A stretch of DNA of 64,000 bases from Diadophis punctatus similis (Eukaryota > Chordata > Lepidosauria > Squamata > Dipsadidae): positions 6,205,720-6,269,719 of the forward strand of contig JALIGW010000032.1 of the NCBI GenBank assembly GCA_023053685.1. The letters are read 5' to 3'. A model generated the notes under the pieces. The model was not told the DNA's origin and ran no database searches. It saw only the letters and a list, made by a program, of their open reading frames with translations. The position numbers were made by a program, and so were the translations under genes. Each line of letters opens with the position of its first letter. Positions within the stretch are counted from its first letter, which is position 1. Positions 21,156-33,565 of this stretch are shown one piece after another.

Positions 21156-24100
21156 CCGCCAAGGCCATGGACAGCAGAGGCTCTGGCTCCTCAGGTCCCC
21201 AAGGTAAGAAAACCCCCCCAGGCTGCTCCCCGGGTTGAAGGGCAGGGGGGGCAGTGGGGGCAGAAGGCAGCTGGTCTGGAGCCCAGGCAATGACATCTTG
21301 GCCTCCCCTTCAGGGCAGCTGCCAAGGGATGATTGGAACCTGGCATGGCTAGTCTAGTGAAGAGAAGGACCAGGGGTGACATGATAGCAGTGTTCCAATA
21401 TTTGAGGGGCTGCCACAGAGAGGAGGGGGTCAAGCTATTTTCCAAGGCACCAGAAAGCCAAACAAGGAATAATGGATGGAAGCTGACCAAGGAGAGATTC
21501 AACCTGGAAGTGAGGAGAAACTTTCTGATGGTGAGAGCAATCAACCCATGGAACTGAAGTTGCCTTCGGAAGTTGTGGGAGCTTCATCACTGGAGGCTTT
21601 CAAGAAGAGATTGAACTGCTATCTGTCAGAAATGGTGTAGGGCCTCCTGCTCGGGTGGAGGGTTGGACTAGATGACCTAGAAGGTCCCTTCCAACTCTGT
21701 TAAGAATACTTGGGGGCTCAGCCAGCCACGGGAAGCCCCTCCTCTCTGCTGCTCCTGGCTGGGGAGGATCAACCTTCTGTGGATGGGGAAGAGCTGGCTC
21801 AGTGCCAGAGAGCAGCCAACCAGCAGCGCCACCTCTGGGCAATGCAGGCCAGCTCAGCCGTTCCTGGCAAGGCCCGAATAGGGGAAGATCCTGGTGGGGC
21901 AGCCAGACCTGGTCCAGGAGGAGAATGACAGCCCCTTGCAGGGAGGTTTAGGGTTAGGGAGGGGATATGTTTCTTCATCAAGAGTTTCTCTTCTGGGCTC
22001 ATCTTCATTTGGGATCGGGCAGCCTCTACCTTTGACTGAACTACAGGTAGTCCTCGACTTACAACAGTTCATTTAGTGACCGTTCAAAGTTACAACGGCA
22101 CTGAAAAAAGTGACATAACCATTTTTCATACTTATGACCATGGCAGCATCCCTGTGGTCACGTGATCAAAATTCAGACGCTTGGCCACTGACTCATATTT
22201 ATGATGGTCGCAATGTCCCTGGGTCACGTGATCCCCTTTTGCGACCTTCTGACAAGCAAAGGCCATTAATGGGGAAGCCAGATTCACTTAACAACCGTGG
22301 GACTCACTTAACAACTGCAGTGATTCACTTAACAACTGTGGCTGGAAGGGTTGTAAAACAGGGCAAAATTCACAATGCCTGTCTCGCTTAGCAACCAAAG
22401 TTTTGGATTCCATTGTGGACGTAAGTCAAGGACTACTGTAATCAGTCAGTCAGTCAAACGTGGCATCTCTTCTAATGTCCATCTCCTTCAACAGGGTAGG
22501 TGGTCTGCTCTTGGGGAGCTATATCCCCAGGCCCCCAACCCTTATCTCCCCCCAAGCCCTCAGAGCTGCCAGTCTCCCCCTCCCCACTTCTCTTTCTCCC
22601 TCCCAGCACAGCCTCGATGTTCCATGAGTGACCACCTCAACTATGGCGAGGAGGAGCTGGATGAGGAGACCTTGTAAGTGTCGCCCAAGGGGCTCTCGGC
22701 TGCAGGGGGGAAGGCAGGACCGTCCCAGCGGTCAGCTAAGGGGGGGTGGGCTCTCCAAGGCCAGCCAGCGGTGGGTGAATCTTGAGGCCGCTTCAAACGT
22801 GGATTTCCATGAGATGGCTTGGAGGCGTGGTGGCCATCATCTGCCCCCTTCCTCCTTGGGACAGCAAGCAAAGTTTTTCTCCCAGGTTCCATCTAGGGAG
22901 ATGCCCCATCATCCAGGTCATGGTTGTCCCAAGGATGCTTTTCCAAAAGGCAGCTGGGCTTGTTTTGGGTTTTTTTCTTGCAAATGTTTTGCTTCTCTTC
23001 AGAACCGAAGAAGCTTCTCGGATGAGAAGCAAAACGTCTTCAAAGAAGAAAACCAAGCAAGTCCACTTGGCTTTGGGAAAGCCCCTTTGGGTCTTCCAGG
23101 TTAACCTTCAGGTATCCTTCTCCCAACCTTATGAGGGATGTTAGACTGAGCCAGAGTGATGGGGCCAAGCTCCGCTTCTGAGACTCATGGCCAGCAGGGA
23201 CCCCACCCCAACTGCCACCGAGGGCTGGCACCAGGGGTGAAATCCTCCCGGTTCGCCCTGGCCCGTCCTTCGGCGTATAGCCGATGGAACTGGCGGCGGT
23301 TGCGGCGCGGAGCTTCTCCCGCCCGCTTTCCCGGCCCGGCTAAACGCCGCCATTCGGGTTATTTTTCCCTCTGTGCATGCGCGCGCATGCACAGAGGGAG
23401 AAATAACCCAAATGATTGTGTTCAGCCGGGCCAGGAAAGCGGGCAGGAGAAGCTCCGCGCCGCAACCGCCGCCAGTTCCATCGGCTATACGCCGAAGGAC
23501 TGGCCCGGGCGAACCGGGAGGATTTCACCCCTGGCTGGCACTGCTTCATGGGACTGGCCATGCATCAAGGCACCTGGCTGGGTGGTTTACTTTATTTATT
23601 TTTATTTTATTTATTTGTCAAAACATGTACAAGATAGCAGGTATGGTATAAACATAAACAAAAGCAAAGTAGGTATAGGTAAATTTGGACAATAGGACAG
23701 TAAGACCCCCTCTTTTTTCTCGGTCCTTAGCCAAAAAGGACAGTGCTTAAACCCATTCTTGGATTTCTCCACCAACTACTGAATTTCTACTACTTCCTGT
23801 GAGTTAGGTAGGCACGCTGGTGTGCTTATGCAAGCCCCTTACAGACCTCTTATGAATGGGGTGAGGTCGACTGTAGACAGCCTAAGGTTAAAGTTTTGGG
23901 GGTTTGGGGAAGAAACCACAGAGTCAGGTAGTGCATTCCAGGCATTGATCACTCTGTTGCTGAAGTCGTATTTTCTGCAGTCGAGTTTGGAGTGCTTTAC
24001 ATTTAGTTTAAATCTATTACGTGCTTGTGTATTGTTGCGGTTGAAGCTGAAGTATTCATTGACAGGTAGGACATTGTGGCAGATGATTTTATGAACTACA

Positions 24101-27100
24101 TTTAGATCAGGTCGAAGGTGACATAGTTTTAAATTGTCTAAGCCCAAAATTTCAAGTCTGGTGGAATAAGGTAATTCTGTTGCGAGCACAGGAGTGGAGG
24201 ACTCTTCTTGTGAAATATTTCTGGACTCTCTCAATTGTATTGATGTCTGATATGCAGTGAGGGTTCCAGACAGGTGAGCTGTATTCGAGGATTGGTCTAG
24301 CAAATGTTTTGTATGCTCTGGTTAGCAGTGTAATATTGGCAGAGAAGAAGCTACGCAAGATTAGGTTGACAACTCTCAGAGTCTTTTTGGCAATGTTGTT
24401 ACAATGGGCTCTGGCACTTAGGTCATTAGATATGAGTACTCCAAGGTCTTTGACAGAGTGAGGGTCGTCTACAAGGTCGTGTCCTCCAAGCTTGTATTTT
24501 GTGTTCTGATTCTTTTTGCCAATGTGTAAGACAGAGCATTATGATGATACTTTAGGTGTTCCTTTGAGGGACCGTTTCGTCCTGCCTATTCAGAGCATGT
24601 ATCACCTCTCTTTTATTAAAAGATTTTTATTAATTTGTATTAATTAATTTTTATTAAAATTTATTAACCCACCTTAATAGCCTCCTGTATTGCAAGTAGC
24701 ATCTTGCCTGGAATAGAAACAGATTCACCCAACTTCTTTGAAGACAGAATCTTCTTAAACATAATCCTAGTGAAATGCTTTACAGAGAAATATATTCTAG
24801 GAAGGAACATTAGCAATCTTTCACACAATGTCCAAAGTCAGAGAGCCGGTCGGTGCAGACAAGCTGAGAGGGACCCAGTGGAGCTTCCTTGGTCCAGCAT
24901 TGTAGGTCCTTCAACAACGGCCAGCCAGATGGATCCAGGAAGTTCACCAATGTGGACAGGAGGGCCCTCTCCTTCTTCTGCTCAGCACAGTCACAATCAG
25001 AAGAACTGTCATCATTATGCCCCAAAGGTGATTTTTCAAGAGGCAACTGGACTTTCTGGTTTTTTTTTGAAGACGTTTCACTTCTCATGACAGAGCTGAA
25101 GAAGCTTCTTGGATGAGAAGTGAAATGTCTTCAAAGAAAAGAAATAAACCATATGAATGGCTGCATGTTTTGGGTTTGGCTAGTCCAAAGAAAAGAAGAA
25201 TTAGGGGTGACATGATAGCAGCATTCCAGTATTTGAGCGGCTGCCACAAAGAAGAGGGGGTCAAATTATTCTCCAAAGCACCAGAGGGCAGGACAAGAAA
25301 CAATGGGTGGAAACTAATTAAAGAGAGAAGCAACCTGGAATTAAGGAGAAATTTCCTAACAGTGAGGACAATCAACCAGTGGAACAGCTTGCCACCAGAA
25401 ATTGTGGGCGCTCCATCATTGAAGGTTTTTAAGAAGAGACTAGACATTCATTTCTTTGAAATGACATAGGTTCTCCTGCTTGAGCAGGGGGTTGGACTAA
25501 AAGACCTCCGAGGTCCCTTCCAGCTCTATTCTATTCTAAAAACCAGAAAGTCCAGTTGCCTCTTGAAAAAGCAACTTTGGGGACAACTATCACCTGGATA
25601 GGGACGTGGTGGCTCAGTGGCTAAGATGCTGAGCTTGTCAATTAGAAAGGTCGGCAGTTTGAATCCCTAGCACCGCATAATGGAGTGAGCGCCCGTTACT
25701 TGTCCCAGCTTCTGCCAACCTAGCAGTTCGAAAGCATGTAAAAATGCAAGTAGAAAAATAGGGACCACCTTTGGTGGGAAGGTAATAGCGTTCCCTGCGC
25801 CCTGCTGGCCACATGACCACGGAGACTTCTTCAGACAGCGCTGGCTCTTCGGCTTTGAAACAGAGATGAGCACCGCCCCCTAGAGCCGGGAACGACTAGC
25901 ACGTATGTGCAAGGGGAACCTTTACCTTTATCACCTGGATGATTGAGAATCTCCATAGACTGCCTCCATGCTCCCCAGGGTAGGGGTCTGCCCTGCAAGT
26001 GTTCAGAGCAGACCCAGTTTGTGACAGGGTCAGGGATGAGGACAGAAGGAGAGGAGAGCCTCTGGACCTTCCCTGGGCCTTCCTTCGGCCCTTGCAGGAC
26101 CTGCTACACGGGACCTTCTCCTGACGTTCCGATTGCAGGAACTTCATATCTGCTTTGTATACTGCCTTGGGGCCCCTCTTGCCCGAAGTCACCAAGCTCC
26201 AGGGCCACCAGGACCCTCCCGCCCACCTGATGGTTGACATGAAGACCAAGCTGAGGGAGCTGGGCTCAAGCGTCTCGGATGCCCGGAAGCGGCTGCTGAA
26301 GTACAACATCTACCTGGTGAGCATTGGGGGCAGACCTGATTCAGCCTTCCCTCCTCAGCCAGAACTTCCCAGCGAAGGGCAGGATGGCGTATGCTAGGCC
26401 GGGCCAGAAGGCTGAGGGAGCTGGGTGGCTGCAGGACACAAGAACTGAGGGGAGATGGGGCAAGGAAGTCGCATCCCTAATTCTATCCCAGGATCCAATT
26501 CAGGTAGTCCTCAACTTACAATCACAATTGAGTCCAGTTACTGTTACTAAGTGAGACATTTATTAAGGGAGTTTTTTTTTTCTCTCGGGGCACAATGAGA
26601 ATGTATCTGCTGAACAAAACTCCGCATTGGCGACAGGAAGGGTATCCGGCCAGTAAACACTCAGCTCCATTCAGTTGCCCAGACTCCACCCTGCAAGGGA
26701 TTATGGGGTCGTTAAAAGAAGATGATGAATTGTTAAGTTAGTAACAGTTAGTTAAGTTAATTAAGTGAATCTGGCTTCCCATTAACTTTGATTGTCAGAA
26801 GGTCACAAAAGGGGCTCACGTGACCACAGGATGCTGCAACCGTCATAAATATGAGTCAGTTGCCAAGCCTCTGAATGTAAATCACATGATCGTGGGGATT
26901 CTGCAACGGTCGTAAGTTTGAAGAAATGGTAATGGGTCACTTTTTCCAGTGCCGTTGTAACTTCAAACGGTCACTAAATGAATTGTTGTAAGTTGAAGAC
27001 TACCTGTAGTTGCTCCTCCATTACTGCCACTGGCCCAGCTTGGCCCTGAAAGGGGGTCAGGGGTCTCTTTGGTCACCAGAGGCTGCTAAGCCCCTTTCCT

Positions 27101-30100
27101 CTCCTTCCGTAGAAGAAGAAGCTCGCCAGAGCCATGCAGGAGAGAAAGGCCCTTCGGGAGCAGCAGCTGAGGCAACAAGGAGTCAGCGAGCAGGTAGAAG
27201 CCCCCGGAGGTTTCCCCCTCCAGGGATGAGACCAGAAGCCCCCCCCCCAATCCTGCAAGGGTGGATTCCCCCTGCCTGGTGGCCACCCTCTCATGTCCTC
27301 CTTCCCTCTCCAGCTCAGCACGCCGCACACGCCAAGTATGGCCAGGCCCGAGGTGGCTCCGGGGAAGCCCAGGCTGGGCACCGAGAAGAACATTCTGGTA
27401 AGTGGAGGAAGCTCATAAGAGCCGATCTCGGCCTCCTCCCTAAGGAGACCTTCCATTTCATTGTGGTTTGTGTTCTGATTCCTCCTTGAGAGGCTCAGAG
27501 GGCAAAGGTTGTCAGGAGCAGGAAATCAGGGACCAAGGCTGTTCACATGAGGACAAGCCACGCTAGCTCTCTAGGAGAATCTGGACTACTTAAATGGTCA
27601 AGGAACTCAAGGAGGGCTGGACTTAGAGCTCTTGTGGGCACGAAGGGACTCGAGACTGATGGCGTGCTTGACCCCTTCCTCCCTCGGGTTCAGCCTGGTC
27701 ATCTACAGTGATATTCCATGTGCTGTAAGAAGGGAGTTAGCTGCCGTGCAGTTGGGGGCTGGATGGACAGCTGCCCTCCAAAGCCAGAAGGGAGAAAGGA
27801 AACACGAGAGGCGGCATTTGGGGAGGGGCCGTCTTGCAAGCAGCTGGTGAGCGAGACTGTCCACCCTTTGTGAACTGCAGCATCCTGGAACACAGGAATC
27901 CCGAATTCCAGCATCCCTGATATGTGGCTGTTTAGCCGCCTCTTAAATGTATCCAATAAAGGGGAACACAAACACATACACAGAGCAACACACACAGACA
28001 TACACACACAAACCAGGTGATTGGTTCTTCTCTCCAGGGGCTCCAATTCTGGTAACATTCAGGTGGAGTCTGACTTCTGTCATTCTGTTCTCTGGAACAA
28101 GGCAAAACCCGTCCTGACTTTATTCCATGCAACATCATTTTGAACAGGGTTATTGTCAGGCCTGCCCCGTCTGATCCCTTAGGAAAGAAAGACCCTCGAC
28201 TCCATTTGGTTGAAGTGGTAGGTTGTTTCCCTAAAAGATATTGGTTGCAGTAGAGTCAGGCTAGAACTAAATTTCCCGTGCTCAAAAGATACAGAAAGTT
28301 TCCCTGCATCCCAGCCCTCCCCCCCATGACCCGTCTGTCTACAGCCAATAAGAGTCCGCGTAGGTGTTTTGAGAACACTGAGAACACTGAGGGTAATTCA
28401 CATTCTTTCTCAGGGTGCATGGCCTTGGGTGCTGGCACAAACCGCTTCCGAGTTCTCCTGCTCTTTGTCAAGTTTCATTCCCTCCCTCCCAATTTCCCAT
28501 CACAAGCAAGTTGGTTGACCATTTGTTTCCCCTCCACATGTCCCCCTCTTCCCTCCTAGCCTTCGATGGCAGGATGCCAGCAAGGCGCCAAGACAAAGAT
28601 GGCAGACCTGAGAGTTTTCATACCCCCTCTGTGGTCCTTGGCTCCTTCATGCAGCTTAGCTCCTATTCCTGATTTCCACTTCCGCCTTTCTCTGAACCTG
28701 TTCGGGTTTCCCTGCTGCTGTCCTGTATGCCCAGAAAAAGATGTGGAACTCAAGGTGGGGCCTGACCAAGGCGGAGATCAGCGGAGCAATTCCTTCCCAC
28801 AATTTAGATATTATATCTTTGTAGATGCAGCCTAAAACTGCATTCGCCTTCTTTGCTGTGGCATCACCCGGCTGGCTCTTATTCTATTTAATGAATGCTA
28901 TTATTCTGAGAACTGTTAAAAGCTACCAAGCCTGATAGTTCCATCCCATGCTATGCAATTCAACCCTGTGTCCTTAAGTGCCTAATTTGCATTTTCTTTT
29001 ATACAATTTTTTTTAATGCTCTGCCTATTTCTCTACCAATATGGTTTTGATTCTTTTTAATTTAATTTCTCTTTTTCTGGGGTATGAGCTATCTCAACTC
29101 AGTTTTGTATCCTCTGGCAAATCAATATTCCTTCTTTGCATGTCATTATTCAAACCATAAAAAAAAGAATACCAAAGCGAAGGGGCCGATCCCCGTGAGA
29201 TCCCCTTGATGGATCTCTCCCGTTTGACGGAGGACCTGCTAACGAACCTTGCTTGCATTCTCTCAGCAAAACTTTCAGGCCAGCTGTGTTTTTATTTAGC
29301 TGTCATGTCATCGAACCCACACTTACCTAGCTTTGGAAATCAGGAGCACTTTATCAAAAGCTCTCCCTTAAGCCAGGATACAGCATAAGTGCAGCATTCT
29401 CACGATGTACGAAGAAAGTTACTCAATCAAAAACAAGACAAGTTAAGCCTGAAAACTTTTTCTGAGGGTTATCCAGCAATTCCCATATTGTCTTCAAGGG
29501 CCTCACCGAGTGACCTTTTTATGATCTCTTCTCCAGCCTTCCCGGGAATTGATGAGAGAAATCTGTGCTGGATCTCTTTTTTCCCCTTCGTTTGGACAGA
29601 AGGGTGATATTTAGCCAGAATTTCTTGAAGTTAATCAGCAATTGTTTGGCTAGACCAGGAGTTAGTATTATAGGTGCTCCATCACTGGAGGTTTTCAAGA
29701 AGAGATTGGATGGCCATTTGTTTGAAATGGAATAGAGTCTCCAACTAGAGCAAGGGGTTCAATCAATCAGAATAGAACTGGAAGGGACCTTGGAGGTCTT
29801 CTAGTCCAACCCCCTGCTCAAGCAGGAGACCCTATGCCATTTCAGACAAGGGGCTGTCCAATCTCTTCTCGAAAACCTCCAGCGATGGAGCGCCCACGAT
29901 TTCTGGAGGCAACTTCTGTCCCACTGGTTAATTGTCTTCACAGTCAGGAAGTTTCTCCTCAATTCCAGGTTGCTTCTCTCTTTGATTAGTTTCCAACCTT
30001 TGTTTCTTGTCTTGCCTTCTGGTGCTTTGGAAAATAGGTTGACCCCCCCCCTTCTTTGTGGCAGCCCCTCAAATACTGGAACCCTGCTAGAACGAGGGTT

Positions 30101-33100
30101 GAACTAGAAGACCTCCAAGGTCCCTTCCAACTCTGGTGTTCTGGTTTTTCATCTGGTCCTGCCAATGTATTCCCTGTATTGGCTTCTGTTGCTTGAGGGT
30201 TGAGGGTGGTTGTGTCTGCCCCTTCCTCCTGGTCTTTGTGGCTTCCTGGGGGTCCCACTGCAAAAAGTCTTTTGAACACAGTGGAAAAGAATGCATTAAA
30301 TACATCAGCAAAAGCAGTTTGTCTTGTTGGGGACCTAGGATAGCTCTGCTTTTTCTTGCATCCCAGTTAACCCCTTGCAGACTTCATTCTCTCATTTCAA
30401 TATTATTTTTTTCCCCTTTTACTTCAAACTTATCTAACGTTTGGTCTAGTGATGAAAGCATCAAGTCGGTTGGGGCCGGCTGCAGCTCCCATCAGCCGTA
30501 GAGTGTCGGCTGGCGGGGCCTTTTCTGCAGTGGCCCCTGCAGGCTCTGTGGAAGATCCTCCCCTCCGAGCTCACAATGGTCCTGAGTCCCTGCTGGCCTT
30601 TCGCAAGGCTTTAAAAACACGGCTGTGTATCCAAGACTGGGCATTCACTCAGAATGCGTTAAGGGTCTCGTTTCCTGGCTTACTCTTAATTGATTAATCA
30701 ACACGGCTGCTTTCTGTATTTATCTTCTGGGAGTTTTACTGTTTTATTGTTTTTTTTATTGTTTTATAATTTTAGAATTGTAAGCCAACCAGAGTCACTT
30801 GGTTGAGTTGGGGTGGCTATAGAAAATGAATGAATGAATGAATGCGAAGGAAGGAAGGAAGGAAGGAAAAAAGAAAGAAAGAAAGAAGGAAGGAAGGAAG
30901 GAAGGAGGGAGGGAGGGAGGAAGAGATGTATGGATGATGAAAAGGAAGGAAGGAAGGAAGGAAGGAAGGAAGGAAGGAAGGAAGGAAGGAAAGAAGGAAG
31001 GAAGGAAGGAAGGAAGGAAGGAAGGAAGGAAGGAAGGAAGGAAGGAAGGAAGGAAGGAAGGAAGGAACTGGAAGACCCTGAGTTCTAGACCTCCCATGGA
31101 CACAAAGCCAGTTATATGACCTTGGGCCAGTCACTGTCTCTCAGCCCTAGGAAGGAGGCAATGGCAAACAATTTGCCAAGAAAACAACAGGGTCTCTGAA
31201 AATCAGGCACAGCTGAAGAGAAGAGAGAGAGAGAGAGAGGAGGGGGGGAGGCCCTTTGTTGGTTCTTGAGTAGCCTCAGTTCCTGCTCAGCTTTGGCATT
31301 TATGGCACTCTCAGAGAGAGCGCTAACGACCAGATGACTGCAAGGAATATCAACCCTTCCACAATTCTCCACCATTCAGTCAGAACTGAAGAAGCTTCTT
31401 GGATGAGAAGTGAAATGTCTTTGAGCTAAACAAGAAAGTCCAGCTGCCTTTTGGAAAACCATGACTTTTGGGACAACTTGGGACGTGGTTGACCTTTTGC
31501 CTTTTGGAAAACCATGAGCTGGATGATTGAGAATCTCCATAGACATGCCTGGCCTGCCGTAAAACAGGGCAGCCCTCTTCTCTCCAGCTCAGAGGCCCCC
31601 AGCTGGGCTCTCTGGCTGTCTCCTCGGCCCTCCCCAAGGCTCCCTGTGGGGAGAGATGGCCAGACAGGCTGCGCTGAAGGCCCTTCTGTTGCCAGAGGCT
31701 GACCTGGACATCTCTGGGCACCAACGTTCTTTCGGAAGATCCCTGGGATACATCAAGGAAAGAGAGCAAGCACAACGGCAGGAACAATCCATGATCGGCA
31801 TGAGTTGGCAAAAGGGATCCTACTGTTTCCCACATACCACTAAAAGTGAAAACAGACCTTGGTCAGCTGAGTTGCATCTCCTGCTACAACACCCCAGGGC
31901 CAAAAGGCCCTCAGCATCCTTCATCTTTCTTGGGCTAAGTGAGGCTTTCTGAGCGGCCTCCAAGTTGAATGATATCAGCATCAGGATTAGATTCCGTGAC
32001 TGTCGTCATGCAAGGCCCCCCACCAGGTGGATTCCCACAGCACACGAACCTTGGTTAGTACTTCATGAAGGCCTGAGCAGGTGTAACTGTGCCGTGTGAA
32101 CCCAGCCTGATGAGGATGAAGGCCTTTGCAAACCCAGGAAATGGTTTAATTCAATCAACGTGGCCTTAAAACACAAAGAGAGGGGAAAGGATGAAGGGAG
32201 ATGACTGCCCAAGATCAAGCAGCGGTCAGATCAGTCAAAGGGAGGGAGAGGGAGGGAAGGGAGGGATTCCAAGGTGCCCACCTGAGCCGATGGTTGGCAG
32301 AAGCTGGGCTACTTCTCCTTGTGGGGAGACAGGAGTGTAGCTTCCCAGCCCCTCTTGGATTCTTGGATCAGGGAATTCTTCGGCCCCACAGCCGATGTCA
32401 GATGCCTCTGAGTTAAGATAGCCAAGCAACCAAGATTATCAACCACAATCAACAGAAGCCGAATGTTGAGCCACACACAGGAGAAGTTGGACAGCTGCCT
32501 TCTAACCATTTTGGACAAACAGTGGATGGGTTTTCATTCACCTGTGAACGAGCACCGAGTACACAGCTTGGTCTTTCACGTGGCAGGGCATGCACCGTGG
32601 CCAAAGCCACGTTTCCAGGCACAGGAGACCACGGAAACAACGGCCTTCTTGAGTCATTGGCGTTTCAGCAAGGCAGACGCTCTCGTGGGGAGCCTGGAGC
32701 CGACAACTCTCTCCCTCTAATTAGTATTCGCACCGTGTTTTTTTAGGAGTCAATTAAGCATGAAGAGCAATTATTCTTTGCAGGCAGCAAACGCAGCCGG
32801 TCTCCACATGAAGCTCCGTCTTCCTGTAGAGAGCAGGAGGAAAAGAGAAGTCAAGAAAATGAGCCAGAATTCATGGACAGACAATTCGTGTATATTGCCT
32901 TTCTGCTCCCCCCCCCTTTGGCTAATTAGCAAAATCCAAGAAAGCTCCTGGGCCATTTTAATAAGACTGGTGAACTTCAACTCCCAGAATTCCCCAGCCA
33001 GTAGCCACAGTAGTTCTGGGAGCTGAAGTCCACCCCTCTTGAAGTCACCAAGGTGGAAGGAGAACCCCTGCCTTAGAGGAACTCATGGCGGCTGAGTGGT

Positions 33101-33478
33101 GAACCCACTCTAATGGTGTTGTGACATACACACATCCCTCACCCAACCCTGCTGTCAGGATGTCCCTGACCTGGAGAACTTTTCCTTGCCCAGCTTGGGT
33201 GGAGATCACAGAACTTCCTTCTCCAGGCCAGGCTACCTCCTGGTTCTCCAGGTGAAGTTTCACCTGCTGCCCTACAGCCCAGTCCCCCTTCTGGTTGCTT
33301 GGCCGCAACAGCCCTGCCCCACGATGGGACCACTCCTCTCCTTACTGGTCTTTCCCTCCCCCCACCCCAGCAGTTGGGATTCAGGGAAGGCACCATCTGT
33401 TGGGGCACATGCTGGTTGGATGCTGGGACCTCCCTGGGAAAGTCCTCAGGGAGTAGGGCGGCATAGAAGAACACCAAA

Positions 33479-33565
<87 letters not shown>

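Noticed and set aside
25600..25680. Functional tRNA gene
   Set aside because: A and B boxes are those of a SINE head; no cloverleaf or acceptor stem closes, and SINE body, tail and target duplication follow.
31590..31835. Host exon in the 151-codon minus-strand frame at 31.4-31.8 kb
   Set aside because: Its end lies in a palindromic repeat, no supporting splice sites in phase were found and the opposite strand is equally open.
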